A stretch of 64,000 bases of DNA from Spiroplasma ixodetis Y32 (lineage in GTDB: Bacteria > Bacillota_I > Bacilli_A > Mycoplasmatales > VBWQ01): positions 992,001-1,056,000 of the forward strand of contig NZ_CP127039.1 in the NCBI RefSeq assembly GCF_030316605.1, given 5' to 3'. The position numbers and the translations under genes were made by a program. Below, piece after piece: positions 39,121 through 48,526 of this stretch (positions are counted from its first letter, which is position 1; each line of letters opens with the position of its first letter). The notes under the pieces are model-generated. The model worked only from the letters and a program-made list of their open reading frames with translations. It had not been told where the DNA came from and did no database searches.

Positions 39121-39987
39121 ATGCCTAATGAGTTAGAACAAACTAGTAATTATACTTTAACTAAAATTTTAAGAACTGGATTAAGTCCATTAAGTGCTAT
39201 GGTAGGAGTTAGTGCTTATTATGGTCAATATTTAAAAGACCCAATATTAGGTTCTATTAATTCTTTGTTATTTAGTAAAAAATTAGGAATTGATATATGG
39301 AATATTAATCAAAGACCTACTACTAGAAATAAAGTGATTAATAGTTATAAAAAGATATTTTTAGGATTAGGAACAATTGGTTTAGTTAATTATGCTAAGT
39401 TTGTTCAGTATGTGTAGATAAGTCAGTTTCTTTATTAAGAGATGAACCTTGTTTTTGACCACCATGTCCAACTGAACCCCCAAAACCAACTTATCCACCA
39501 TTTACAACTATTAAACCGATAGTTGGTGTACCTTTTGTAGATTGAGATACATATATTAGTTTAAATGCTTATGGTATAGTGAATGTTATTAGTGGTTTAA
39601 CTGAGTTAATACCTAACAAATTTCAAAATATAAGAAAAATAGCAAATATGGGGACTGGTGGTTGTTTAATTTCTAGTGGTGTAGCAATGGGTATAAATAA
39701 TGATTTTAATAATTATTTTGCTATTCCTACGATTATTGCTGGAGCAAGTGAGATTATAAATACTTTATTGTTGCCGTTAGGAAATACACATAATAATACA
39801 GAGTTACAAGAAGTATTTACAGATGAAAGAGCAAGGTTAATTAAATGGTAGTGTTAATGATTATCAAAGCACAGATGACGGTATGGTTGATGTTGATTTA
39901 AACGATGATAGTATTTCGGAGATTAATTTAGATAGAGCAAGTTTAAATTGGGATTATTCTTATGCTTATACATTAGTTGGTGTTTAA
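39121..39987 (+). pseudogene. Phage-associated membrane protein, family copy 2, frameshifted twice
   Basis: It is homologous to the genes at 29069-29899 and 48527-49285 (MPNELEQTSNYTLTKILRTG, then GGCLISSGVAMGINNDF). The frame shifts near 39408 and again near 39848, after which an acidic tail (DDGMVDVDLNDDSISE) continues in the new frame. The middle contains a Pro-rich linker (PTEPPKPTYPPF). It lies in the plectrovirus block. A membrane or exclusion role is conjecture. Confidence 0.6.
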
Positions 39988-39988
39988 A

Positions 39989-40114
39989 ATGAAAAAAGAT
40001 AAATGAAAAAATATGCCAAGACAAAAGTTGCATAAGAAAAAGGCAAAAAGAAATTTTGAACAGAGATTATATGAAAATATGAGTTTTGATAGTTTTTTAG
40101 TAGGTAAAAAATAA
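39989..40114 (+). CDS. 41-residue very basic phage protein
   Basis: MKKDKWKNMPRQKLHKKKAK suggests nucleic-acid binding or a basic coat component. It is coupled to the next gene, whose start overlaps its stop (TAATG). Confidence 0.5.
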
Positions 40115-40323
40115 TGGTTAAATGGATAGTTGTTATAATTGCTGTTCTTGGCACTTCTTGATTTTTTAAAGATTCTATTAAAAAGTTAGTTTGAAAATTT
40201 AAACATAAAAAACATGAAGTAATTGAACCCGATTGTTGATATTGCAAAGAACAAAAGCGTAAAGAAAGAGCAAGAAAAGAATTAGAGGAGGGAGGTGGGT
40301 GATTAGTATGCCAAAAGGTTTAA
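40114..40323 (+). CDS. 69-residue single-pass membrane protein
   Basis: An N-terminal membrane helix (WIVVIIAVLGTSWFF) is followed by a charged region with a C-x2-C pair (DCWYCKEQKRKE). Five Trp codons, four of them TGA. The 3' end overlaps the following gene by 16 bases. Confidence 0.55.
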
Positions 40324-40507
40324 TTTCTTTAATCGATATGATTGGAGGTATTGGCCAAAATTATTAGAATCTTTTAGTTATGTATTTAATTGAGTATTCG
40401 CTGGTGATTCAATAATGACAAATTGACCGGTTTTAATTCCAATATTTATGATGGTTTTAGTGTTTATTAAAGAATTTATTGGACATATTATTCGTGGTTT
40501 TAGATAG
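40308..40507 (+). pseudogene. Coat-like membrane protein, frameshifted
   Basis: The frame MPKGLISLIDMIGGIG shifts near 40360 (one base missing) and continues as a membrane protein (NWPVLIPIFMMVLVFIKEFI). It has the size of a plectrovirus minor coat protein. Confidence 0.5.
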
Positions 40508-40540
40508 AAACCATTAGATTGTTTTTAGGAGGTAATAGTT

Positions 40541-40801
40541 ATGATTAAATTATTTTTTGCAATAATTTTTGTTTTTCCTTTATTAGGTAAACTTTTACCT
40601 TCTTTAAATAATATTGTACAAAATATTTTGCAAAGTTATATTACTGATTTTTTGGGTTTACATAATTTGTCTTTGGTTATTAAAAGTTTTATTTTTGCTG
40701 ATAGTTCACAACAAATATTTTCAATGCCAGCACCATTGTTAGCAATTATTTTAGTACTTTTTACTTTTTCATTAATTTTAAAATTATTAAAAATAATATA
40801 G
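40541..40801 (+). CDS. 86-residue membrane protein, coat protein candidate
   Basis: An N-terminal hydrophobic stretch (MIKLFFAIIFVFPLLGKLL) could be a signal or helix, and a second helix lies at the C-terminus (LLAIILVLFTFSLILKLLK). GGAGG precedes the ATG. Rod-phage coat proteins are small and membrane-inserted, so it is one of several candidates. Confidence 0.5.
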   Translation: MIKLFFAIIFVFPLLGKLLPSLNNIVQNILQSYITDFLGLHNLSLVIKSFIFADSSQQIFSMPAPLLAIILVLFTFSLILKLLKII

Positions 40802-40813
40802 AAGTAGTTTATT

Positions 40814-41137
40814 ATGGGTGTTGCTTTTATTTCAAAAGTTTTAGAATTATTTGGACAAATTTTTATGAAATTTTGAAATTTGCCAATGGCAGATTTAGGT
40901 TTTAATTTGGGAACTTTTGTTGTTTTTATTCTTTTAATAAAGTTTGCTATGTCAGTTTTTTTAAATATTGATATTCAGCCAGTTTCTACATCGGGTACTG
41001 TAAAGCAAAGTTATAAAAATATTAAAGGTAGTTCAAAATTTGTTGGTAAGCAAATTGCTAAGCAACATGAAAGAAAACGTTTAAGAAATAAGGCTAAGGG
41101 TGTTGAAAATAAAAAAGGGAAGTTTGTAGGTACTTAA
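40814..41137 (+). CDS. 107-residue membrane protein with strongly basic tail
   Basis: One membrane helix near residues 30-50 (NLGTFVVFILLIKFAMSVFL) is followed by a tail rich in Lys/Arg (KQHERKRLRNKAKGVENKKG) that could contact phage DNA. This is the layout of a filamentous-phage major coat protein, though no family match is claimed. The start at 40814 is in frame through one TGA. Confidence 0.5.
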
Positions 41138-41139
41138 TT

Positions 41140-41337
41140 ATGAGTGATTTTGTGAATAGTATATTGCATTTAATTTTTATATTTTCTAATAAAGATATTT
41201 CAATATTTTTAAATCAAACTAATATTACTGATGAAGTTTATATTTTGTTTAATTTGACTTTTTGGTTGGTATTAAGTGTATTTTTTAATTTTATTTATCG
41301 TAGTATTAAATTTATTTTTAGGTCATTATTTGGGTAG
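41140..41337 (+). CDS. 65-residue membrane protein of the phage morphogenesis cluster
   Basis: Two hydrophobic segments (ILHLIFIFSNK and LTFWLVLSVFFNFIYRSI) with a short polar loop. It starts two bases after the preceding stop. Function unknown. Confidence 0.5.
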   Translation: MSDFVNSILHLIFIFSNKDISIFLNQTNITDEVYILFNLTFWLVLSVFFNFIYRSIKFIFRSLFG

Positions 41338-41538
41338 GTGTTAAATATAAGTGTTTGAGATATTTATAATAAAATACATCAATGTATAGTTGATTACTGA
41401 ACTATGTTTATAGGAAGTCCAGTTGACCAATTTACTACTATTTTATGAAATTTAGTAGTTTATGGTACACAGTTTTTTATTGGATTTATTATATTTTATG
41501 GTTTATGATGAATTTTAAGATGTTTGTTTGGTAAATAA
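41338..41538 (+). CDS. 66-residue membrane protein, GTG start
   Basis: Seven Trp codons, all TGA except none, make the gene invisible with the standard code. A C-terminal helix (VVYGTQFFIGFIIFYGLWWI) is clear. The GTG at 41338 overlaps the preceding stop. It is part of the coat/morphogenesis cluster. Confidence 0.5.
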
Positions 41539-42581
41539 TTATGTGATTTAAGTTTGCTAAATTATTTTTTGTTGTAAATACTTCTGTTCAAGCACCGACT
41601 AGTTTAATTGTTTCAAATGACCCTAATGTTGTTAATTATGATATTACAAAAGAAATGGTTAAACATGTTAAATACCATAGTTTTGATGATTGAGCAACAA
41701 TTTCATGAAATTCTGCTTATTTTGATGTTGACCAACCAGATTTAAAATTAGTAAGTGGTGAATTTATTGGTAATCAGGGTACTTATGTATGTTCTTATTA
41801 TAGTGATACAGTTGGTGTTCCGTCACAAGAGATAAATATGGGGTCTGGTGTTTATACTTTTAATAGAAAACAATTGGATGAATTTTCACGTATTATGTTT
41901 AATCATAATTATGTTGCAGAAAAGAATACTAATCGTTTGAATTTTGTTAATAATGATAGGAGAGTTATAAATTTTCAAACACAATTAAATTTTGAAATTG
42001 ATAAACCTTTAAGTTTTTATATTCAAGGTTTTATGTTTTATTTTGAATATGAATATTTTAAAACTTTTACCGCTAATTTTGTTTTTAGTTTTTTAGATAA
42101 TGTTGGTGATAAAAAGTATGTTTTTAAAGGTAAGGTTGATAATGATATTTATCAGCAAGATTTATATAATTTTGTTACTATGCCTATTCGTGTTCCAAAT
42201 TTAAGACATTTAACAGTATTTTTTGATGTTCATGGTGATTCATTTTCATATATGTCACCACGGTTAAATTTTCGTCAAATTAATATTTTTTCAAGTGAGA
42301 AAGTAACACCAGTTCCACCAAATAGTCCTTTTAACCGTGAGTATGAACGAGTTAGTTGATATGATGTTTTTGGTCATTTGCGTAATGCTTTTAGATGAGT
42401 ACTTTATGGTGTTGTTGGTAAGGTTTTACCAGTTGAGCCATTAAGACAATTTCTTTTTACAACAGATAGTTTACTACGGCATATTTTTTCAGATACTATT
42501 AGTACTGCTTTAAATGTTGATATTGTTAGTGGAATAGAAAATATTATACCTTTATGATTATTTGTTAGAGCAATTAGTTTA

Positions 42582-43522
42582 CGGACTTCTCCCCACATGT
42601 ACTTGTGGAGGAAACAATGAAATTGAATGAGTTCAACAATGCTTTTCAAACAGAACAGGATTGTTTAAAATATATAGCAAGTTTGAAGAAAAACAAATGT
42701 ATCATGTGTTCTTGAACAAGTTTGAATACTTCTAATTTAAGAAGAATAAGATGTTTGAAATGTCATCAAACATTTAGTATTCTTCATGGCACCATTTTTT
42801 ACAAGTCACAAACACCTTTGAGATTTTGATTTTATCTCATCTTTAGATAAATAAACACCAAACATGGAATTACATCAACTGATGTTGCAAAAGAATTGGG
42901 TGTGACTTTGAAAACTGCTTGAAGAATGGGTCATGAAATCAGAAATCGTATTGCCAAACAAGAACATCAATTTATTGTTGAGGGCATAGTGCAAATGGAT
43001 GAAATGTATCTTTCACATATGGGTTTTAAAAAACAAGGAAGATCTTTGATAAATAAAACATTAATTGTTGGGATTTATGAAAAAACAACCAATAATTTAA
43101 TTGTGAAAGTAATCAAAAACGCAAAAAGTAAAAATCTTTTGCAGTTTGCAAGAAACCATATTTCTTCAAAGTGTGATGTACATACTGATTCTTGAAAAGG
43201 ATATCGTGATTTCAAATCACTTTTCCCTAATCACAAAACAGTTAACCATCAAGATGATTATGTTTCAAAAATTGGCGTAAATACCAATCAAATTGAATCA
43301 GTATGAAAACATATACGAAGAACATTTAAAACACATATCAAAGTTGCAAAACATCATGTTCATTTATATACCAAAGAAGCTGCATATAAATTCAACAAGA
43401 TACCTACTTTTGAAACTGTAATGCTATGTTTCATTTAAAAATGTGGGGAGAAGTCCGTAGATAGGCTTTTCTCAGCATTTATGTGATAAAATTTAAAAAT
43501 AGTACATAAAGGGAGAAAAGCC
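42582..43522 (+). mobile_element. IS1595-family element, copy 8 (complete)
   Basis: The 941-bp copy has perfect duplications TTAGTTTA (42574-42581, 43523-43530), within the last codons of the minor coat gene. Confidence 0.93.
42617..43438 (+). pseudogene. IS1595-family transposase, copy 8, nonsense
   Basis: Codon 78 is TAA (42848-42850) where intact copies have TGA (Trp). The catalytic region downstream is otherwise conserved. Confidence 0.9.
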
Positions 43523-43551
43523 TTAGTTTAATTATAGGTTAGGAGTTTATT

Positions 43552-43804
43552 ATGAAAAAGAAAGATTTATTTGAAATTTGTAGTGGAGTTGTTTTTTGTT
43601 TTTTTAATATCATTGTTTACTGCTTTATTTTTTGATTTTGATTTAGATAAATTAAAGTTATTTTTTGAAAATGCTAGTTTTGGTTCAAAATTTTTAATTT
43701 TCTTTTTTGATTTTATTTTTCTTTTTATTTTAAGTTCATATTTTATAAAATTTTGTTTTTGAATTAAAAATAAGTTTAAAAATAAAAATAAGGTGGTTAA
43801 ATAA
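43552..43804 (+). pseudogene. Small membrane protein with early frameshift
   Basis: An AGGAG site and ATG 43552 open a frame (MKKKDLF) that runs out, while a long hydrophobic frame (VVELFFVFLISLFTALFF and LIFFFDFIFLFILSSYFIKF) begins one base off and ends at 43804. A single extra T near 43570 explains this. It lies between the minor coat and Zot-like genes. Confidence 0.5.
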
Positions 43805-44105
43805 CGCCTTGATATGGTTATGTGTTGTTAGTTATAGGTTTAATTATGATTATTTATCCAATTTGTATAACTATTCGTAATGTTAAAATTTTAAAAGGAG
43901 TTGGTAGTTATATTATTTCAGCACCTCCAAGAACTGGTAAATCTGTTCTTGCTTGTTGTTTAGCACAAACTCATAAAAAACGAGTTGTTAGTCCTTTTCC
44001 TATTAAATTAAAAAATGGTTATTCTTATTTTGTTAATTATAATGATGTTTTTACTTTTAATCAGTTAGCAAGTGATTATGCTTTTGAGGAACAAGATTTA
44101 ATAAT

Positions 44106-45046
44106 GGCTTTTCTCCCTTTATGTACTATTTTTAAATTTTATCACATAAATGCTGAGAAAAGCCTATCTACGGACTTCTCCCCACATTTTTAAATGAAAC
44201 ATAGCATTACAGTTTCAAAAGTAGGTATCTTGTTGAATTTATATGCAGCTTCTTTGGCATATAAATGAACATGATATTTTGCAACTTTGATATGTGTTTT
44301 AAATGTTCTTCGTATATGTTTTCATACTGATTCAATTTGATTGGTATTTACGCCAATTTTTGAAACATAACCATCTTGATGGTTAACTGTTTTGTGATTA
44401 GGGAAAAGTGATTTGAAATCACGATATCCTTTTCAAGAATCAGTATGTACATCACACTTTGAAGAAATATGGTTTCTTGCAAACTGCAAAAGATTTTTAC
44501 TTTTTGCGTTTTTGATTACTTTCACAATTAAATTATTGGTTGTTTTTTCATAAATCCCAACAATTAATGTTTTATTTATCAAAGATCTTCCTTGTTTTTT
44601 AAAACCCATATGTGAAAGATACATTTCATCCATTTGCACTATGCCCTCAACAATAAATTGATGTTCTTGTTTGGCAATACGATTTCTGATTTCATGACCC
44701 ATTCTTCAAGCAGTTTTCAAAGTCACACCCAATTCTTTTGCAACATCAGTTGATGTAATTCCATGTTTGGTGTTTATTTATCTAAATATGAGATAAAATC
44801 AAAATCTCAAAGGTGTTTGTGACTTGTAAAAAATGGTGCCATGAAGAATGCTAAATGTTTGATGACATTTCAAACATCTTATTCTTCTTAAATTAGAAGT
44901 ATTCAAACTTGTTCAAGAACACATGATACATTTGTTTTTCTTCAAACTTGCTATATATTTTAAACAATCCTGTTATGTTTGAAAAGCATTGTTGAACTCA
45001 TTCAATTTCATTGTTTCCTCCACAAGTACATGTGGGTAGAAGTCCG
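44106..45046 (-). mobile_element. IS1595-family element, copy 9 (complete, mutated end)
   Basis: The 941-bp copy lies between TTAATAAT duplications (44098-44105, 45047-45054). Its left inverted repeat carries one change (GTGGGTAGAAG). Confidence 0.93.
44190..45011 (-). pseudogene. IS1595-family transposase, copy 9, nonsense
   Basis: The same codon as in copy 8 is TAA (44778-44780) instead of TGA (Trp). The rest is conserved. Confidence 0.9.
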
Positions 45047-45620
45047 TTAATAATTTTAGATGAATTAGCATTAAAAATAAATTCTAATGATTTAGGAATG
45101 CAGTTTAAAAATCAACAAGAAAGTTTGGGGCAATTTTGTAAATTAATAGGTCATATGTTTAATGGTACGATTTATTTAATTGAACAACACCCTAATAGAA
45201 TACCAGTGCAAGCAAGAGAAAAAGTAGAGTATGTTGTGCAAGTTAAACGTATGCTTTTTTTGGGTTTTATTGTTATATTTAATCTTAATTTATATACTAA
45301 TATTGAAGATTATAATAAAGTAGTATTTTCACGTCGTAGAACAAAGAAAATAATTAAAAAAGGTATTATGCCTCCAAGTTATAGTGGTGAAGCAATGGCT
45401 ATGACTTTATTTTTTCCTAGACATTGGTTGAAAAGGTATAATTCTAGGGCTTTACATTATGTGCATGAACTTAAAAGTGAATTGTCACCTAAAAAATACC
45501 TTAAAGAGGCAAGTAGTATTGATATGACTTATAGTGATATTAAATCTGCTGGTTTGGATAAATTAGATAATATTTTAAAGAAAAAAGATAAACCTAAAAA
45601 TAAAGATAAATAAAAATATT

Positions 45621-45650
45621 TATAGTCGCAGTGAACCTACTGCGACTATA
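45621..45650 (+). terminator. 12-bp perfect hairpin ending the plectrovirus transcript
   Basis: TATAGTCGCAGT (45621-45632) pairs with ACTGCGACTATA (45639-45650) around a 6-base loop. It lacks a strong T-tract and is unusually GC-rich for this genome, so an origin or packaging role is also possible. Confidence 0.6.
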
Positions 45651-45660
45651 ATTTGGGTGA

Positions 45661-45688
45661 GCCACGTAGTGGCGAGGGACGTAGTCCC
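45661..45688 (+). repeat. Two GC-rich tandem mini-hairpins
   Basis: GCCACgtaGTGGC (45661-45673) and GGGACgtaGTCCC (45676-45688) share a GTA loop. Together with the preceding hairpin they form a structured patch at the end of the plectrovirus, the sort of place where rod phages keep an origin or packaging signal. Confidence 0.55.
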
Positions 45689-45730
45689 TATATACTTGGT
45701 TAAGTTAAGTATCGTTTTTGTTTTTGTAAG

Positions 45731-46881
45731 GTAGTACAGACATTTTGGACTATTTTCCATCTAATAAAAGTTTATCAAAATAATCCATAGGAGTCATTAA
45801 CCCTAATGATTTATGTGGTTTAGAATTGTTATAATATTATTGAAAAGAATTAACTAATTTTTGAAATAAACTAAAATCACTATTTAAATATGGTTTTATT
45901 TCAAATAAATTACTTCAATTTCTATGAAATCTTTCAATCTTATCATTACTCTGTGGTGATCTAAACGGTGTAGTTTCATTAACTATACCTTTTTTATTAT
46001 AAAAATTTGTAAATCAACGATTCCTTTGTGGTTTTCCACAAGATGTATTAACATATTGACTACCATTATCAGTTCTAATTCTTTTAATTTTAATTCCCAA
46101 TTTTTCATAAAAATTTAAAGCATTTTTAGTAGCATTTACAATATCTCTGGTTTGTGCTTGTTCAGATGGATAACAATAAGTAATTCGAGTTTTTTCATCA
46201 ATAAAATCAATAATATATCATCTTTTACTTCCTGTTATATAATCTGATACTACTTTAATATCAGTCTGCAATAATCCATTTTCTTTTACTTCATATCTCA
46301 AATGTTTTTTCTTAATAGTTTTTTGTGAATAAAAACCAAAACGTTTTAATCAACGATATATAGTTTTAACCGAAGGTTTTGGCAAAAAGTTAAACCTAAT
46401 ATCATCAATATGTCTTATTAAATAACAAAATTGAAAAGCACCTATACCAAACTCTTCTTTATACTGAACAAAATAATTTATAAATTTTTCTGATAATTCC
46501 AAATTATACAAATATTTAATATTTTTAGGTTTTGTGGATTTAAATAATAATTCTTCAAAAGGTTTATTTTTGTAGAAAATATCATAAAAACGTTTAGCTC
46601 AATAATAAAAAGTTTGCTTTGGCATATGTAATTGAGAAATTATTTCTTTACAAGAATTTTTATTTTTAAAAATAAAACAAAATTTTCTAAATTTACGATA
46701 ATAAATATTAACTTTATTAATATTTTTATCATTTTTATACTTTTCTACAAACTTGTTAAATTTATAATCAAATTTAGTAAAATCAGCACTATTAATTAAA
46801 TATTTCATTTTAAACTACACCTCAACTAATAATATAAAGTTATAAAAACTTTTATTAGTCCAAAAAGTGTGTCTAATCTAC
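45731..46881 (-). mobile_element. DDE insertion sequence at a prophage junction
   Basis: The roughly 1.15-kb element has imperfect inverted ends (GTAGTACAGACA...TTTTGGACTA at the left; GTAGATTAGACACA...TTTTTGGACTA at the right). No target duplication is visible, and the flanks belong to different phages, consistent with a rearrangement through the element. A truncated second copy lies at 57164-57593. Confidence 0.65.
45750..46808 (-). pseudogene. IS481/IS3-like integrase-type transposase with in-frame TAA
   Basis: The 352-codon frame starts MKYLINSADFTKFDYKFNKF. It has an HTH region (CKEIISQLHMPKQTFYYW) and an integrase core with LLQTDIKVV (first Asp), IKRIRTDNGSQY (second Asp) and SNDKIERFHRNWSNLF (Glu). 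A TAA at 45837-45839 replaces an expected aromatic codon 29 codons before the end (VNSFQ-stop-YYNNSKPH). The catalytic residues all precede the stop, so partial activity cannot be excluded. Confidence 0.7.
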
Positions 46882-47718
46882 AGGAATTGATTGACCTAAT
46901 ACTTCGCCACCAACTTTATATGCTCGACCAAGTTTTCCATCAGCAATTTCTTGTACATATACTACTGTTTGTTGCAGCATATATCTTTTCATTGCTCTTG
47001 GGGTTGCTAAAACAAATGGAATAATTTGTTTTTTATTTTCACTATCAGTAAAGGTCATGTAATCATCCATGACAATTTGACATAACACACCTTTAATGTA
47101 TAAATCATTTCCATTTAATCTTAATTGTTGAGCAATTTGATTATCAGTAATTAGACCTTTATTATTGGCTAAATAAACAATAGTATCATAAAGATTGTTA
47201 GTAATAAAGAAACGACAATTTGCACTATTTCTTAATTGAAATAATGTGTTTCAAGCAGACAACATTGATTATATATGTCCTGTTGGTGAAGTATCACTAA
47301 TTATTACTTTAGTTGCGTTTTCACTAATTACTTGTGTATCATCATTTGCTAATTTATCTGCTAAATCATTTGCAACTTCATATTGCATACTTTCTAGTAA
47401 ATTTTGTCCATTTTCAGCATTTAAATCAACGGCAGCAATTGTTTCACCAGCAACATATAATTTTTCAATTAATTTTGAAATAGTATCAGTTTGTGCGTAA
47501 CTAACATCTAATCTTTGACTTTTATCATTTCAAGCAAGAACTTTAATTGATGGGTCTTTTGGTACTTTGATAATAAATTCAATTTTAGTAGAGTTAACTA
47601 TTTCAATAGGGAAAAAGTTTGCTCATGGGCTATTTGATTGTTTGAAAAATTCAATAAATTTGGGTGCTTCTACTAATTTTTCTGTGTTATCTAGGTTTGT
47701 TTGAATATTAATTGGCAT
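46873..47718 (-). pseudogene. Capsid-like protein of a second tailed phage, nonsense and truncated
   Basis: The frame starts MPINIQTNLDNTEKLVEAPK behind a GGAAA site and reads like a phage major capsid (LYVAGETIAAVDLNAENGQN, then FVLATPRAMKRYMLQQTVVY). A TAA at 47269-47271 breaks it, and after QSIP the native sequence stops at the insertion element, whose end supplies the last codons and the TAG. The C-terminal part of the capsid is therefore missing. It differs from the capsid at 23297-24487, so a second phage is present. Confidence 0.6.
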
Positions 47719-47735
47719 TTTATGTTTTTCCTTTC

Positions 47736-48113
47736 TTATAAGTTATTTTTCTTTTTATAATCCAATAAAGAACTTTTTATTGAACTTGGTTGATTTGTTA
47801 ATAGTGTTTCTTGTTTACCACCTGTATTAATTGGTTCTTTAAATAATGGTTGTTCTTTAATCATTTTTTTAATAGTATCTTCTATTTTTGAATTTTCTAT
47901 ATTACTGGTTTTAAATTTCAAATAATCATAAAATTCACTTTTAACTTGATATTTTTTAAATATATTAATTATTTCTTTTTCTTTAATTTCTTGATTAAGT
48001 TTATTTAACTTATTTTTTGCTTCATTAATTTTATTTTCTGTATCTGGTTGTGAAGAATTAGTTTCAGTTAAAGGTTCGGTTTTTGATTGTGCATTAGTTT
48101 CGTTTTCTAACAT
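47736..48113 (-). CDS. Scaffold/minor structural protein of the second phage
   Basis: The 125-residue protein is helical, Lys/Glu/Asn-rich (NEAKNKLNKLNQEIKEKEII) and sits just upstream of the capsid gene on the same strand, a scaffold position. A GTGATG junction couples it to the preceding gene. Confidence 0.55.
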   Translation of the reverse strand: MLENETNAQSKTEPLTETNSSQPDTENKINEAKNKLNKLNQEIKEKEIINIFKKYQVKSEFYDYLKFKTSNIENSKIEDTIKKMIKEQPLFKEPINTGGKQETLLTNQPSSIKSSLLDYKKKNNL

Positions 48114-48317
48114 TTACATCACGCTCTTATTTTTATTTTCTTTTTCAATTTTTTGATTAAGTTTTGCTAATTTTTTTTGATGTTTCATTACTTTATTATT
48201 TGTTCTAACGTGTTTTGGAGTTGTAATAAATCGTTTTAATCAAACAATTAATTCTCTACAAATTAATGTTCCTACACTTGTTCCAATAATTATTAATTCA
48301 TGCAATAATTCTTTCAT
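48114..48317 (-). CDS. 67-residue phage membrane-associated protein
   Basis: An N-terminal hydrophobic helix (LIIIGTSVGTLICRELIVWL) is followed by a basic coiled region (KHQKKLAKLNQKIEKENKNK), the shape of small holin-like proteins. GGAAAA precedes ATG 48317. Confidence 0.5.
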
Positions 48318-48352
48318 TTGAATATTTTCCTTTCAATTTTTTTCTTTTTTAA

Positions 48353-48511
48353 TTATTCGTCAAATTCACCTTTATTAATTCTTTCAATCATTGACTGTGA
48401 ATTACTTATAATAGTTATTAATAAAGATATTTCTTTATTTAATTGTTCCATTCTTTCTTTATGTGTTTTTATTTCTGTATTATAATATTCAAGTAATTTT
48501 TCTTTATTCAT
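48353..48511 (-). CDS. 52-residue coiled-coil protein of the NGxFD-tail family
   Basis: MNKEKLLEYYNTEIKTHKER to a C-terminus RINKGEFDE. A strong GGAGGTG site precedes the ATG. It is related in layout to the small protein at 51396-51524 (both begin MNKEKLLE). Function unknown. Confidence 0.55.
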   Translation of the reverse strand: MNKEKLLEYYNTEIKTHKERMEQLNKEISLLITIISNSQSMIERINKGEFDE

Positions 48512-48526
48512 TATTTTTCACCTCCT

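Larger units (their letters stand above)
41541..43542 (+). pseudogene. Minor coat (adsorption-type) protein gene interrupted by an IS1595-family copy
   Basis: The parts 41541-42581 and 43531-43542 join to 350 codons. The N-terminus looks like a signal sequence (MWFKFAKLFFVVNTSVQA), the body is a long beta-rich ectodomain, and the C-terminus has a hydrophobic anchor (IENIIPLWLFVRAISLIIG). This layout matches inovirus pIII-like adsorption proteins. The element cuts off only the last four residues, but the interrupted frame would end inside it. Confidence 0.6.
43804..45613 (+). pseudogene. Zot-like phage assembly ATPase, split by an IS1595-family copy
   Basis: Removing the element and one TTAATAAT copy rebuilds about 286 codons. 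The N-terminus has a membrane helix (VLLVIGLIMIIYPICITI), Walker A ISAPPRTGKSVLACC and Walker B DLIILDELALKI, exactly the pI/Zot architecture that extrudes filamentous phage. The insertion lies between Walker A and Walker B. Aligned with the AAGGTGG site, the first codon is ACG (43804); the next usable start is GTG 43822. The C-terminus is very basic (KKKDKPKNKDK). Confidence 0.75.

Noticed and set aside
47246..47500. Plus-strand open frame of 84 codons
   Set aside because: It lies antisense within the broken capsid gene and reflects that gene's codon pattern.
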